The notes under the pieces are model-generated. The model did not search any database. It had not been told where the DNA came from and worked only from the letters and a program-made list of their open reading frames with translations. DNA of 11,293 bases from Xylaria sp. FL1777. Its lineage: Eukaryota; Ascomycota; Sordariomycetes; Xylariales; Xylariaceae. Position 1 is the first letter of the stretch. The number at the start of each line of letters is the position of its first letter. Position numbers and translations under genes: made by a program. This document shows positions 1 to 9,027 of this stretch, one piece after another. The DNA lies in assembly GCA_022578965.1 (NCBI GenBank), contig MU401056.1, positions 1 to 11,293 on the forward strand, in the 5' to 3' direction.

Positions 1-1559
1 TTTTTAATTAATAGTTTTTGCTTTTTATTAAATTAAAAGATTGCTAGTTTTTAGCTATAATATTTCTAAAATAATATTATAATTAAATATATTAGTAATA
101 TTTAATATAATTTATTTTTTATATTTTTATATAAATATATTAAAAAGTTTGGTTTTTTTAAGTATATAACTGTTATTATAGCTAAAAATGCTTTTATTAA
201 ATCTTTTAATTCTTTAAAATTTTTGCTTATATTTTTAAAAAATTTTATTTTATTTTGCTACTTTAAATAAAATTATATTAGCTTATGTTTTTAAGTTAAT
301 TAAAGTATTATACTTTTTTTTTTAATATATAAGTTTAACTTTAAATTAGTTTTTTTAGTTATTACATTAAACTTTACGTAAAGCTTTAGTTTTTTTAGCT
401 ACTTGCTGCTTTTTTAGCGAATATTTATTTTGTTTTTTGACTTTTTTTTGTTAAATGTTTAAATGTTTATTTTATTTTGCACTTTAGATATTATTGCGCT
501 TTATTTTGTTTTTGCTTTTAGTTAAGCTTTAAATTGCAGTTTTTAAGCTTTTTTGCTTTTAATAACTATTTTTTAATATAATTATGCTTTAATTAGCTAA
601 TAATATTTATAGTAGTTATTTTTACATTTTTTTAAAATAATATTATAAGTATAATTAAAATTCTTTTTAAATGTTATAAATCTTTATAAATCTTTATAGT
701 AAACTATAATTATAATTAATTACTTTAATTTATAAAAGTTTTATATTTTTGTTTTTGTAATTTGTTTAAAAAACTAATTATTTTTTAATTTATTAAATAA
801 GTATTAATAATAATAATATATTATATAGCAATTTTATAATACTTTATTATATTTTAAATTTTTTAAGCATAAAATATTATTATTGTTTTTTATTATAGTT
901 TTATTATAGTAATAATTTTTAGCAATTAGTTAAATTATTAGCTTTAGTTTTTAAAACATATTAGTTTTTATATTAACTATTAGTGCTTTTTTATTTTGTT
1001 GCATTTAAAGCAGTTTAAGCTATAAAAATACTTTGTTTATTTTTATTAGTTTTTTTTTTATAGTGTTTTTTATAGCTTTTAATTTTATTTATTTTTGTTT
1101 TAAAATTTTATAAGTTCTGTTTTTTTAGGTTTACTTAATAACTAAATGTTTTAATAGTTTATAATTAATTTAGTAATTATACTATTTATAGTTATAATTT
1201 TGTTTTTTTAAATATAACTTTTTTTTAAGCTATATTTTAAGCTTTAATAGTTTAAAGTTTTTATAGTTTTATAAGTTTACTAACTGCGTTAATTTATTAC
1301 TTTTTATTGTTTGCTATTTTTAGTTAAACTATTTTTTTAAGTTATATACTAAATAACTTTAATTGTTTATATAGTAAATATATCTTTTTGTAATTTGTTT
1401 TAATAACTATAAAGCTTTTAAATAATATTTGTATGCTTGTTTATTTTAATTTATATAAATAAAGCATTTAGATTTATTTAGTATAGCACTTTTGTTTTAA
1501 TTTAAAACAGCAACTTTATATTTTTGCTTTAAAAACATATTTTTTAAATTGCTTTATTG
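1..1559 (-). pseudogene. Decayed pol region of copy 1 (domains mostly unrecognisable)
   Basis: Downstream of gag on the minus strand the sequence stays A-rich and carries long stretches with only TAA/TAG stops, but the best frame changes: the gag frame stays usable to about 1300, another frame is clearer near 480-960. A retropepsin-like trace may lie at 1454-1477, as read NLNALFI here and NLNVLFI in copy 2, which could descend from a DSGAxFI active-site motif; spacing upstream is not canonical. I could not find reverse transcriptase, RNase H or integrase motifs here. This is the expected protease and linker zone of a gypsy pol, and the label comes from position more than from sequence. Confidence 0.4.
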
Positions 1560-2810
1560 TTTTTTGTTGTTTTAAACTTTTATAACTTGTACTTTTTTTT
1601 TAAGTTAAAAAATCTTTCTTTTTTTATAGCTTTTTTTTCTGTTTTTTTTTTTAAATTAGCATTATTTTTAAAAGTGTTTTTTTTTTCTATAGTTATAACA
1701 TTTAACTTTAAACATATTTTAAGATTATTGTTTTTAAACTTTACTAATTTGCTTAAATTTTTATTTAATACTTTTTTAAGTATTTTTTTTTTGTTTTTTT
1801 TAGTTTTTTTAGTTTTAAAATATTAATTAAATAATTATTAATTAATTATAATAGCTATATTAATATATATATTAATTTTTGTTAGTTTATTTATTTTATA
1901 TAGTTTGTTTTAAACTTAAGTTTTAAGTTTACTATAAAATAAGTAAAATAATATAAGCTTAAGTAATCTTAAGATTATTATTAATTGTTTAAATTTTATA
2001 GCATAATTTGCTACTACTTTTATTTGTTTTAAGCAATAAAGTGCTTTTTTTGCATATTTTGCCTTTTAGAAGTTTTTAAACAGTGCTTTTATTTAATTTT
2101 TAAACTTAACGTAATTTTTAAAAATCTTTTTTGTTTTTAGCTTAAAATTAATTAACTTGTTAGCTTTTAAAAAATCTTTTAAAATAAGTTAAAACTATTT
2201 TAGTACTTTTTTTAACAAAAATTATAAAATAGTTATTATTTTTTAGTTCTTTTTTATAATAATAATAAAGTGCTATTTTAAATAAAGTTTAGCATAAATT
2301 AAAAAAGCTTTTATATTTATAAATTTATTATAAAGCTTTAAAGCAGTAAGTTTAAAACTTTTAATGTTTAGTATTTTTAATATTATAAATAATCTTAATA
2401 GTAAAAGCAATAATAATAATAAAAAATTAAGTTTTTTATTTTAAATTATTACTTTAAGTATAGTAATAATAAAAATAAGCGTTAAGTTTACTAGTAATAA
2501 TATTAGCATTAGTTATAATATAATTATTTGTTTAAAGCTTTAATTTATTATTATAATAATAGTTATTATTGCTGCTTTAATTACTATAGCTAATATTTAC
2601 GCTAGTTTAAAAGTTATAACGCTTAATATTTAAGCTATTTTTTAAGTTAAAGCAACTAGTTTGTTTTGTAGTGCTAGCATTAGCATTAATTTTTTTTTAT
2701 TGCTACTGCTTAATTTTTTCTTTTTTACTACTGCTTTTTTTTTAATAAAAATAGCTAATAAAAGTACTAAAGTTTATTATTTTAGTACGTTACTAGTTTT
2801 AAAGGTCCTT
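1560..2810 (-). pseudogene. gag: Degenerate gag of copy 1 (Retrotrans_gag-like)
   Basis: In one minus-strand frame (codons whose lowest coordinate is 2 modulo 3) the reading stays mostly open, and every stop I see is TAA or TAG, explicable from CAA, CAG, CGA or TGG by RIP. Read from the N-terminal side there is an acidic/Ser/Leu-Pro-like linker (2660-2735, as read AVVKKKKLSSSNKKK). Then comes KLKTKKIFKNYVKF (2102-2143), KALYCLKQIKVVANYAIKF (1991-2047), FYSKLK (1922-1939) and an INIYINIAIIIN..LF segment (1826-1876). The order and spacing match the fungal gypsy gag core, in which LxQTxSVxxYAxxFxxL precedes FYxGLK and a YIxxAIxIDxRL helix. In gypsy elements this protein forms the capsid. No CCHC zinc knuckle survives in recognisable form. 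The start codon and exact ends cannot be fixed. Confidence 0.75.
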
Positions 2811-3324
2811 AAAATCTTTAAACTTAATTTTTAACTTTTTGTTTTTAATAGCATAACTTAAATTTAGTTTATTAGTTATTAAGTAAAGTTTATTTATATA
2901 ATACTATTTAGCATTTTTGTTTTTTAAATATTTTTTTAGTATATTTTTAAAAGTTTATTTTGTAAATTGTTTATTATTTAACTCTTTATACTAATATTTG
3001 TTTTTATATATTAAGTTTTATTAATTAAAAAGCTATTAAAGTATAATAAACTTATTATATATTAATATAACAGGTTTGCTTTTAAGGTTTTAATTTGCAA
3101 ATAATAATAGGATTTTTAATGGTAATCCGTTAAAAAGGTTTTTAAAGTACTTTTATTACTATGCATTAATAAAAGTTTTAAAGAATTAAAAGTAATAAAT
3201 ATATTAATGCTTAATAGTTATAAAAAAATTAATAGCTAAAAAACTAAAACTAAGTAAATAACTAAATATAGAAAATATATAATTATATAAACAAAAAAAA
3301 AGTAAAAAAAGTAATAATTTCTTT

Positions 3325-3428
3325 TAAATTACTGCAAGTTTAATAAGCACTAAATTACTGTAAGCTTAGTAAGCTTTAAATTACTGTAAGCTTAGTAAGC
3401 TTTAAATTACTATAAGCTTAGTAAGCTA
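3325..3428 (+). repeat. 26-bp minisatellite, four units (copy 1 LTR)
   Basis: Four head-to-tail units of 26 bases start at 3325, 3351, 3377 and 3403. Each begins TAAATTACT, and the inner units carry AAGCTTAGTAAGCTT. Units two and three are identical; the first and last differ mainly by transitions. Copy 2 has three units at the matching place, so the array length changed by one whole unit between copies. In this orientation it sits in the LTR just inside the promoter-like elements. Confidence 0.9.
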
Positions 3429-3436
3429 AATGAGTT

Positions 3437-3446
3437 ATTACGTGAC
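3437..3446. promoter_or_regulatory. E-box-like palindrome in copy 1 LTR (damaged)
   Basis: Copy 1 reads ATTACGTGAC here and copy 2 reads GTTACGTAAC. Taking the unmutated base at each site points to an ancestral palindrome containing CACGTG, the E-box bound by bHLH proteins. Its place in the U3-like part of the LTR, between the minisatellite and the TATA-like stretch, fits a transcription control site. Function is inferred. Confidence 0.4.
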
Positions 3447-3480
3447 TTTAGCTTTAATTAGTACAAAAAGAGGTGCAAAG

Positions 3481-3490
3481 TATATATAAA
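3481..3490 (-). promoter_or_regulatory. TATA-like element in copy 1 LTR
   Basis: TATATATAAA lies about 50 bases inside the outer end of the LTR and is kept in copy 2. It is nearly symmetric, so it could serve either strand. In the direction of the element it would sit early in U3, closer to the LTR start than usual. In such AT-rich DNA the match alone is weak; conservation inside a better preserved stretch is the only support. Confidence 0.3.
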
Positions 3491-3536
3491 GGCATTAAGC
3501 CGCTTTAAAAGCTACTCTTGTGCTAATTTTGTAATA

Positions 3537-6059
3537 ATAAAATGCTATTTTTTTAAAGTTTTAAATTAACATTTAAATATAGTTTAAAAATTTTAATGCT
3601 TATTATATATTTATAATAGTAGCTAAGTTAAATATTTTCTAGTTTTATATTATATTAATTTTTAATTGTTAAATTTATATTTGTTTTAAAGTAATTATAA
3701 ATCTTAAAAAGTCGATTTTTTATATATGCTATATATATTTTTTTGTGTTAAGTTATAATTTTGCTTATTTAAGTATTTTTAATACTTAAATTATATATTT
3801 TTTATGTTTTTTTAGTGTTTTAAAGTAAATTAAAATATTATTTAAATAAATAAATATAAATTTATTTAAAAACTTCCGTAAAATTATTATTATTATGTAT
3901 TAAAAGCTAGCTAATATGTTTTATAGTTTTTATAGCATAACTATATACTTATATAGTTTATATACTGTTTATATAGCAGTTTTTTATTTTTTTATTTTAG
4001 TTATTTTAATAGCATAATATTTATTTAAAATATTAACTGCTATAAACTATTTTGCTTAGCTAATGTTTTTTTTTATAGTTATTAATAAAATAAAAAAATA
4101 TTTATTTGTAATAATAATTACGTTTAATAGTTAGTAATTAATTATTATTTGCTATATTAATTTTTTTTTTTTATTAATTAGTTATTTTTTATTTTTTATT
4201 TTAAGTATTAGTACTATAAAATATTTAGCAAATAACTAAAATTTTTTTAGAAATCTTTTTGCTAAATTTTTTTAAATATATTTTTATAAAGCATTTGTTT
4301 TGTTTAAGCTTATATAGTATACTTAATAAAGCTTTAATTAACATTTTTTTTTAATAAAAATATAATAATTTTATAAGCTATATTTAAAAAGTTCTTTTTT
4401 TTTTTTTTTTTAAATAGTTTATAAAATTTATAATATACTTTTAATATTTTGTTTAGAATTTTTTTTGCAATTTTTTTAATTTTCTTGCTTTATTTTTTAT
4501 TTTTTTAATTAATAGTTTTTGCTTTTTATTAAATTAAAAAATTGCTAGTTTTTAGCTATAGTATTCTTAAAATAATATCGTAATTAAATATATTAATAAT
4601 ATTTAATATAATTTATTTTTTATATTTTTATATAAATATATTAAAAAGTTTAGTTTTTTTAAATATATAACTATTATTATAGCTAAAAGTACTTCTATTA
4701 AATCTTTTAATTTTTTAGGATTTTTGCTTATATTTTTAAAAAATTTTATTTTATTTTATTACTTTAAGTAAAATTATGTTAGCTTATACTTTTAAGTTAA
4801 TTAAAATATTATATTTTTTTTTTTAATATATAAGTTTAACTTTAAATTAGTTTTATTAGTTATTATATTAAACTTTATATAAAGCTTTAGTTTTTTTAGC
4901 TATTTGCTGCTTTTTTAACAAATGCTTATTTTATTTTTTAATTTTTTTTTATAAAATGTTTAAATGCTTGTTTTATTTTATACTTTAAATATTATTGCGC
5001 TTTATTTTGTTTTTGCTTTTAGTTAAGCTTTAAATTGCAGTTTTTAAGCTTTTTTACTTTTAGCAACTATTTTTTAGTACAATTATGCTTTAATTAGCTA
5101 ATAATATTTATAGTAGTTATTTTTATATTTCTTTAAAATAATATTATAAGTATAGTTAGAATTTTTTTTAAATGTTATAAATCTTTATAAATTTTTGTAA
5201 TAAATTATAATTATAACTAACTATTTTAATTTATAAAAGTTTTATATTTTTATTTTTGCAATTTGTTTAAAAAACTAATTATTTTTTAGTTTATTAAATA
5301 AATATTAGTAGTAATAATATATTACATAATAATTTTATAATACTTTATTATATTTTAAATTTTTTAAACGTAAAATATTATTATTGTTTTTTATTATAGT
5401 TTTATTATAATAGTAATTTTTAGCAATTAGTTAAATTGCTAGCTTTAGTTTTTAAAATATATTAGTTTTTGCACTAATTATTAATGCTTTTTTGTTTTAT
5501 TATATTTAAAGCAGTTTAAACTATAAAAATATTTTATTTATTTTTATTAGTTTTTTTTTTGTAGTATTTTTTATAGCTTTTAATTTTATTTATTTTTGCT
5601 TTAAAGTTTTATAAGTTTTATTTCTTTAAGTTTATTTAGCAACTAAATGTTTTAGTAGTTTATAATTAGTTTAATAATTATACTATTTATAATTATAGTT
5701 TTATTTTTTTAAATATAATTTTTTTTTAAGCTATATTTTAAGCTTTAATAGTTTAAAATTTTTATAGTTTTATAAGTTTACTAATTATGTTAACTTATTA
5801 TTTTTTGTTATTTATTATTTTTAATTAAACTATTTTTTTAAGTTATATATTAAATAATTTTAATTGTTTATATAATAAATATATTTTTTTGTAATTTGTT
5901 TTAATAACTATAAAGCTTTTAAATAATATTTATATGCTTATTTATTTTAATTTGTATAAATAAAACATTTAAATTTGTTTAGTATAGCACTTTTGTTTTA
6001 ATTTAAAATAGCAATTTTATATTTTTGCTTTAAAAACATATTTTTTAAATTGCTTTGTT
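3537..6059 (-). pseudogene. Decayed pol region of copy 2, possible RT N-terminus near 4205-4450
   Basis: Segment 4502-6059 is the counterpart of 1-1559 of copy 1. In one minus-strand frame (lowest coordinate 2 modulo 3) there is a long, nearly stop-free reading from about 4490 to 4205. It contains KVYYKFYKLF (4412-4441) followed by AYKIIIFLL and later TKQMLYKNIFKKI (4265-4303) with KDF just after. This resembles the stretch before and at the start of a gypsy reverse transcriptase (YxxFxxLF, LPxxxxYDxxIxL, then ExxxLRxYLxExLxxGFI), though one residue too long in the last part. The catalytic core should follow at 3537-4200, but I could not recognise it. RNase H and integrase would not fit before 3537, suggesting that pol is interrupted there. 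Confidence 0.4.
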
Positions 6060-7310
6060 GTTTTTTATTGTTTTAAACTTTTATAATTTATACTTTTTTT
6101 TTAAGTTAAAAAATCTTTTTTTTTTATAGCTTTTTTTTCTGTTTTTTTTTTTAAATTAGCATTATTTTTAAAAGTATTTTTTTTTTTTACAGTTATAATA
6201 TTTAACTTTAGACATATTTTAAAATTATTGTTTTTAAACTTTACTAATTTGCTTGAACTTTTGTTTAATATTTTTTTAAATATTTTTTTTTTGTTTTTTT
6301 TAGTTTTTTTAGTTTTAAAATACTAATTAAATAATTATTAATTAATTATAATAGCTATATTAATATACGTATTAATTTTTATAAGTTTATTTATTTTATA
6401 TAGTTTGTTTTAAACTTAAGTTTTAAGTTTACTATAAAATAAATAAAATAATGCAAGCTTAAGTAATTTTAAAATTGCTATTAATTGTTTAAATTTTATA
6501 GCATAATTTATTGCTACTTTTGTTTGTTTTAAGCAGTAAAATGCTTTTTTTATATGTTTTGCTTTTTAAGTATTTTTAAATAATGCTTTTATTTAATTTT
6601 TAAACTTAACGTAGTTTTTAAAAATTTTTTTTGTTTTTAGCTTAAAGTTAGTTAACTTATTAGCTTTTAAAAAATCTTTTAAAATAAATTAAAACTATTT
6701 TAATACTTTTTTTAATAAAAATTATAAAATAATTATTACTTTTTAGTTTTTTTTTGTAATAATAGTAAAGTGTTATTTTAAATAAAGTTTAATATAAATT
6801 AAAAAAGCTTTTATATTTATAAATTTATTATAAAGTTTTAAAGCAGTAAGTTTAAAACTTTTAATGTTTAGCATTTTTAATATTATAAATAATCTTAATA
6901 ATAAAAGCAGTAATAATAATAAAAAGTTAAGTTTTTTATTTTAAGTTATTACTTTTAATATAGCAGTAATAAAAATAAGCATTAGGTTTACTAATAGTAA
7001 TATTAGTATTAATTATAATATAATTATTTGTTTAAAGCTTTAATTTATTGTTATAATAGCAAATATTATTATTGCTTTAATTATTATAGCTAATATTTAT
7101 GCTAGTTTAAAAGTTATAACGCTTAATATTTAAGCTATTTTTTAAGTTAAAGCAACTAGTTTGCTTTATAATACTAGCATTAACATTAATTTTTTTTTAT
7201 TATTACTGCTTAACTTTTTTTTTTTTATTACTGCTTTTTTTTTAATAAAAGTAGTTAATAAAAATATTAAAGTTTATTGTTTTAATATATTACTAGTTTT
7301 AAAAGTTTTT
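6060..7310 (-). pseudogene. gag: Degenerate gag of copy 2 (Retrotrans_gag-like)
   Basis: This is the same gag frame as in copy 1, at an offset of 4500 bases. As read, positions 6482-6541 give FYCLKQTKVAINYAIKFKQL, and 6422-6439 give FYSKLK preceded by an aliphatic stretch. Copy 2 keeps Thr in LKQTK where copy 1 has Ile, while copy 1 keeps Ala-Asn-Tyr where copy 2 has Ile-Asn-Tyr. The damage is therefore independent and complementary, which supports a real shared ancestral protein. A one-T difference near 6116 shifts the frame at the C-terminal end relative to copy 1. Product class as for copy 1; not expressed as an intact protein. Confidence 0.75.
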
Positions 7311-7824
7311 AAAATCTTTAAACTTAATTCTTAACTTTTTATTTTTAGTAATATAACTTAAATCTAGTTTTATTAGTTATTAAGTAAAGTTTACTTATAT
7401 AATGCTATTTAGCATTTTTGTTTTTTAAATATTTTTTTAGTATATTTTTAAAAGTTTATTTTATAAATTATTTGTTATTTAACTTTTTATACTAATATTT
7501 GTTTTTATATATTAAGTTTTATTAATTAAAGAGCTATTAAAGTATAATAAACTTATTATATATTAATATAATAAGTTCGCTTTTAAAGTTTTAATTTGCA
7601 AATAATAATAAAATTCTTAATAGTAGTTCATTAAAGAAGTTTTTAGAGTATTTTTACTATTATGCATTAATAAAAGTCTTAAAAAATTAAAAGTAATAAA
7701 TATATTAGTGCTTAGCAGTTATAAAAAATTAATAGCTAAAAAACTAAAACTAAATAAATAACTAAATACAAAAAATGCATAATTATATAAACAAAAAAAA
7801 AATAAAAAAAGTAGTAACTTTTTT

Positions 7825-7902
7825 TAAATTACTGCAAGTTTAGTAAGCACTAAATTACCGTAAGCTTAATAAACTTTAAATTATTGTAAGCCTAGTAAGC
7901 TA
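7825..7902 (+). repeat. 26-bp minisatellite, three units (copy 2 LTR)
   Basis: Three 26-base units start at 7825, 7851 and 7877, homologous to the four-unit array at 3325-3428. Units differ by transitions (for example TTACCG versus TTACTG and TTATTG), so RIP hit them independently after the array formed. Confidence 0.9.
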
Positions 7903-7910
7903 AGTAAATC

Positions 7911-7920
7911 GTTACGTAAC
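7911..7920. promoter_or_regulatory. Palindrome GTTACGTAAC in copy 2 LTR (mutated E-box-like site)
   Basis: This is a perfect 10-base palindrome at the position matching 3437-3446. Symmetric C-to-T changes on both strands of a GTCACGTGAC site would give exactly this sequence, so it looks like a RIP-converted E-box rather than a new site. Confidence 0.4.
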
Positions 7921-7954
7921 TTTAGCTCTAGCTAGCAAAAAAAAAAATATAAAG

Positions 7955-7965
7955 TATATATAAAA
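7955..7965 (-). promoter_or_regulatory. TATA-like element in copy 2 LTR
   Basis: TATATATAAAA is the counterpart of the TATA-like element at 3481-3490. It is followed on the plus strand by a better preserved block (GCATTAAGCTGCTTTAAAAG) that is shared with copy 1 and is part of the LTR outer end. Confidence 0.3.
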
Positions 7966-8102
7966 GCATTAAGCTGCTTTAAAAGCTACCCCTGTGCTAA
8001 TTTTATAACAGTATTTTAAAGTTTACTTTAATAGTTCGTACAATAATAATTGCTTAATATAAACTAATTATATAGCACTATTGTTTTATAATTTTAAATA
8101 TT

Positions 8103-8126
8103 TTTTTTTATTATATAATAAAAAAA
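8103..8126. repeat. 24-bp perfect palindrome centred on TTATATAA
   Basis: Seven T, then ATTATATAAT, then seven A form a perfect inverted repeat with no spacer. Shorter versions with the same core (TATTATATAATA) recur at 8859-8870, 9012-9027 (16 bases) and 9488-9501 (14 bases). Confidence 0.6.
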
Positions 8127-9011
8127 TATGCTGTTTATTAAATATTAAGTAGTTTAATTACTAAATTTCTTATTAATATTTTTAGTACTATTGTTTAACT
8201 TTAAATATTTTTTACATTTTATTATATATAAAGAAAATTTTTTTAAAATAAGTTTTTAGCTATAAATTATTTTGTGCGAATTAAAAAATATGTTTTTTAC
8301 ATAAGCTCTTTTTTAGGAAGTATAGCATATTAACTAATAGCTTTTTTTTTAGCAAACAAAGCATTTTTTGTTTATATAAAAGTTTTAATTCTTTTAGTTA
8401 TAGCTTTAAAAGTAGCTTAACTATTTAGTTAATTAACTTAATAACTTTAATATAAATTTAAGTTGTTAGTTTTTTTTATAACTATAATTATATTTTTAGT
8501 TTATAAAGTATAACTTATTGTTTTTTTATATAAAGGTTTTTGCTGTACTATTTAATGCTATACGTAAGTATACTTATAAGTTAGCAAAAAATCTTTTATA
8601 CGTAAGTTTTTAAAAAATTAATGCTATAGCTAACTTTAATACACTTTAATATGCTTATATAACGTTTATATTTAGTTAAATTTTGTTTTAATAATTAGCG
8701 CTAAACGTTTGCTATACTTTTTTAAGCTTATTAAGCATTAATTTAAATATTTCGTGCAAAGCTAGGTTTAAATTCTTTTTTTTTATTTATATAAAAAAAA
8801 CTGTTGTTTAGTTAGCTTAATACTAACTATAGTTTATATTAATGTTAAAATAAATATTTATTATATAATATATTTTACTTTAAGTTTTGTTTAAACTAAT
8901 GTAGTTAATAAAAAAGTTTTTTATATAACTTTTTAAAATATATAAAAATATAGCATAATATTAGTTTTTTGTAATTTTAATATGTTAGCAAGCAGTAATA
9001 AATAAATAAGC

Positions 9012-9027
9012 TTTATTATATAATAAA
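9012..9027. repeat. 16-bp perfect palindrome with the same core
   Basis: TTTATTATATAATAAA reads the same on both strands and shares its 12-base core with 8103-8126, 8859-8870 and 9488-9501. It may be a decayed dispersed repeat or a by-product of the extreme TA richness. Confidence 0.5.

Larger units (their letters stand above)
1..3536 (-). mobile_element. Ty3/gypsy-like LTR retrotransposon, copy 1 (RIP-mutated, 3' part outside window)
   Basis: This is the left copy of a long repeat. Position 1 aligns with 4502 and the similarity runs without large gaps to 3536 (8010 in the other copy), where it stops abruptly. Differences are nearly all C/T or G/A. The minus strand is purine-rich over most of 1-2800, as expected for a coding strand, and carries a gag-like frame, so the element reads right to left with its 5' end at 3536. 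The right end holds the LTR-like segment. The 3' part of pol and the 3' LTR would lie left of the window. The element class rests on the gag reading; a non-autonomous relative cannot be excluded. No intact frame remains, so it is a dead, probably silenced copy. Confidence 0.8.
3066..3536 (-). repeat. Candidate LTR of copy 1 (5' LTR, U3 end at 3536)
   Basis: On the minus strand the outer end reads TATTAC here and TGTTAT in copy 2, which points to an ancestral TGTTAC start, a normal LTR beginning. The inner limit near 3066 is inferred. On the minus strand it reads CTGTTATA followed by TTAATAT, which RIP could make from a CA terminus followed by a TTGGTA-type primer binding site. The segment contains a 26-bp minisatellite, an E-box-like palindrome and a TATA-like stretch, as expected of a U3 promoter region. 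No third copy of the segment is visible, so the LTR identity rests on the termini and position rather than on a matching pair within one element. Confidence 0.5.
3537..8010 (-). mobile_element. Ty3/gypsy-like LTR retrotransposon, copy 2 (RIP-mutated, apparently interrupted at 3537)
   Basis: This is the second copy of the element, same orientation, 5' end at 8010. Segment 4502-8010 aligns with 1-3536. Segment 3537-4501 has no counterpart in the window because copy 1 is cut there, but its minus strand is also A-rich and a possible reverse transcriptase N-terminus can be read at about 4205-4450. That suggests copy 2 continues left to 3537, where it meets the outer LTR end of copy 1. The alignment offset changes by small steps: 4501 at the left end, 4500 after a one-T difference near 1611/6116, and 4474 after the lost minisatellite unit. 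The left limit at 3537 is inferred; flanking DNA could start anywhere between 3537 and about 4200. Confidence 0.7.
7567..8010 (-). repeat. Candidate LTR of copy 2 (5' LTR, U3 end at 8010)
   Basis: This is the counterpart of 3066-3536, with one 26-bp minisatellite unit fewer. Its outer end keeps the TG dinucleotide on the minus strand (plus strand ends in TAACA at 8010). The sequence after 8010 is unrelated to that after 3536, so the element boundary is sharp to within a few bases. The inner limit is inferred by alignment with the proposed primer binding site in copy 1. No 3' LTR for copy 2 is seen between 3537 and 4501, so copy 2 is either interrupted or shares the LTR at 3066-3536. Confidence 0.5.

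Noticed and set aside
1590..1660. A CCHC zinc knuckle at the end of gag
   Set aside because: The expected place has a KERFFNLKKKYKL reading whose residues at the cysteine positions cannot come from Cys codons by transitions.
1557..1826. An 89-codon plus-strand open frame rich in Phe and Leu
   Set aside because: It lies antisense to the gag/pol reading, consists of T-rich low-complexity sequence, is broken in the other copy, and has no recognisable domain. Its openness follows from poly-T codons.
3070..3330. A plus-strand reading ending at about 3328 that looks like the lysine-rich C-terminus of a pogo/Fot1 transposase
   Set aside because: Upstream DDE motifs could not be found, copy 1 has an extra A that shifts the frame, and the segment is better explained as part of the LTR next to the minisatellite.
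4395..4411. The poly-T run as the poly-A tail of a minus-strand LINE
   Set aside because: A reading frame appears to continue through it on the minus strand, there is no convincing target site duplication, and the gag reading fits an LTR element.
3537..4500. A 3' LTR of copy 2, as a direct match to 3066-3536
   Set aside because: Searching by eye for the minisatellite unit, the palindrome and the GCATTAAGC block found no match in this stretch on either strand.
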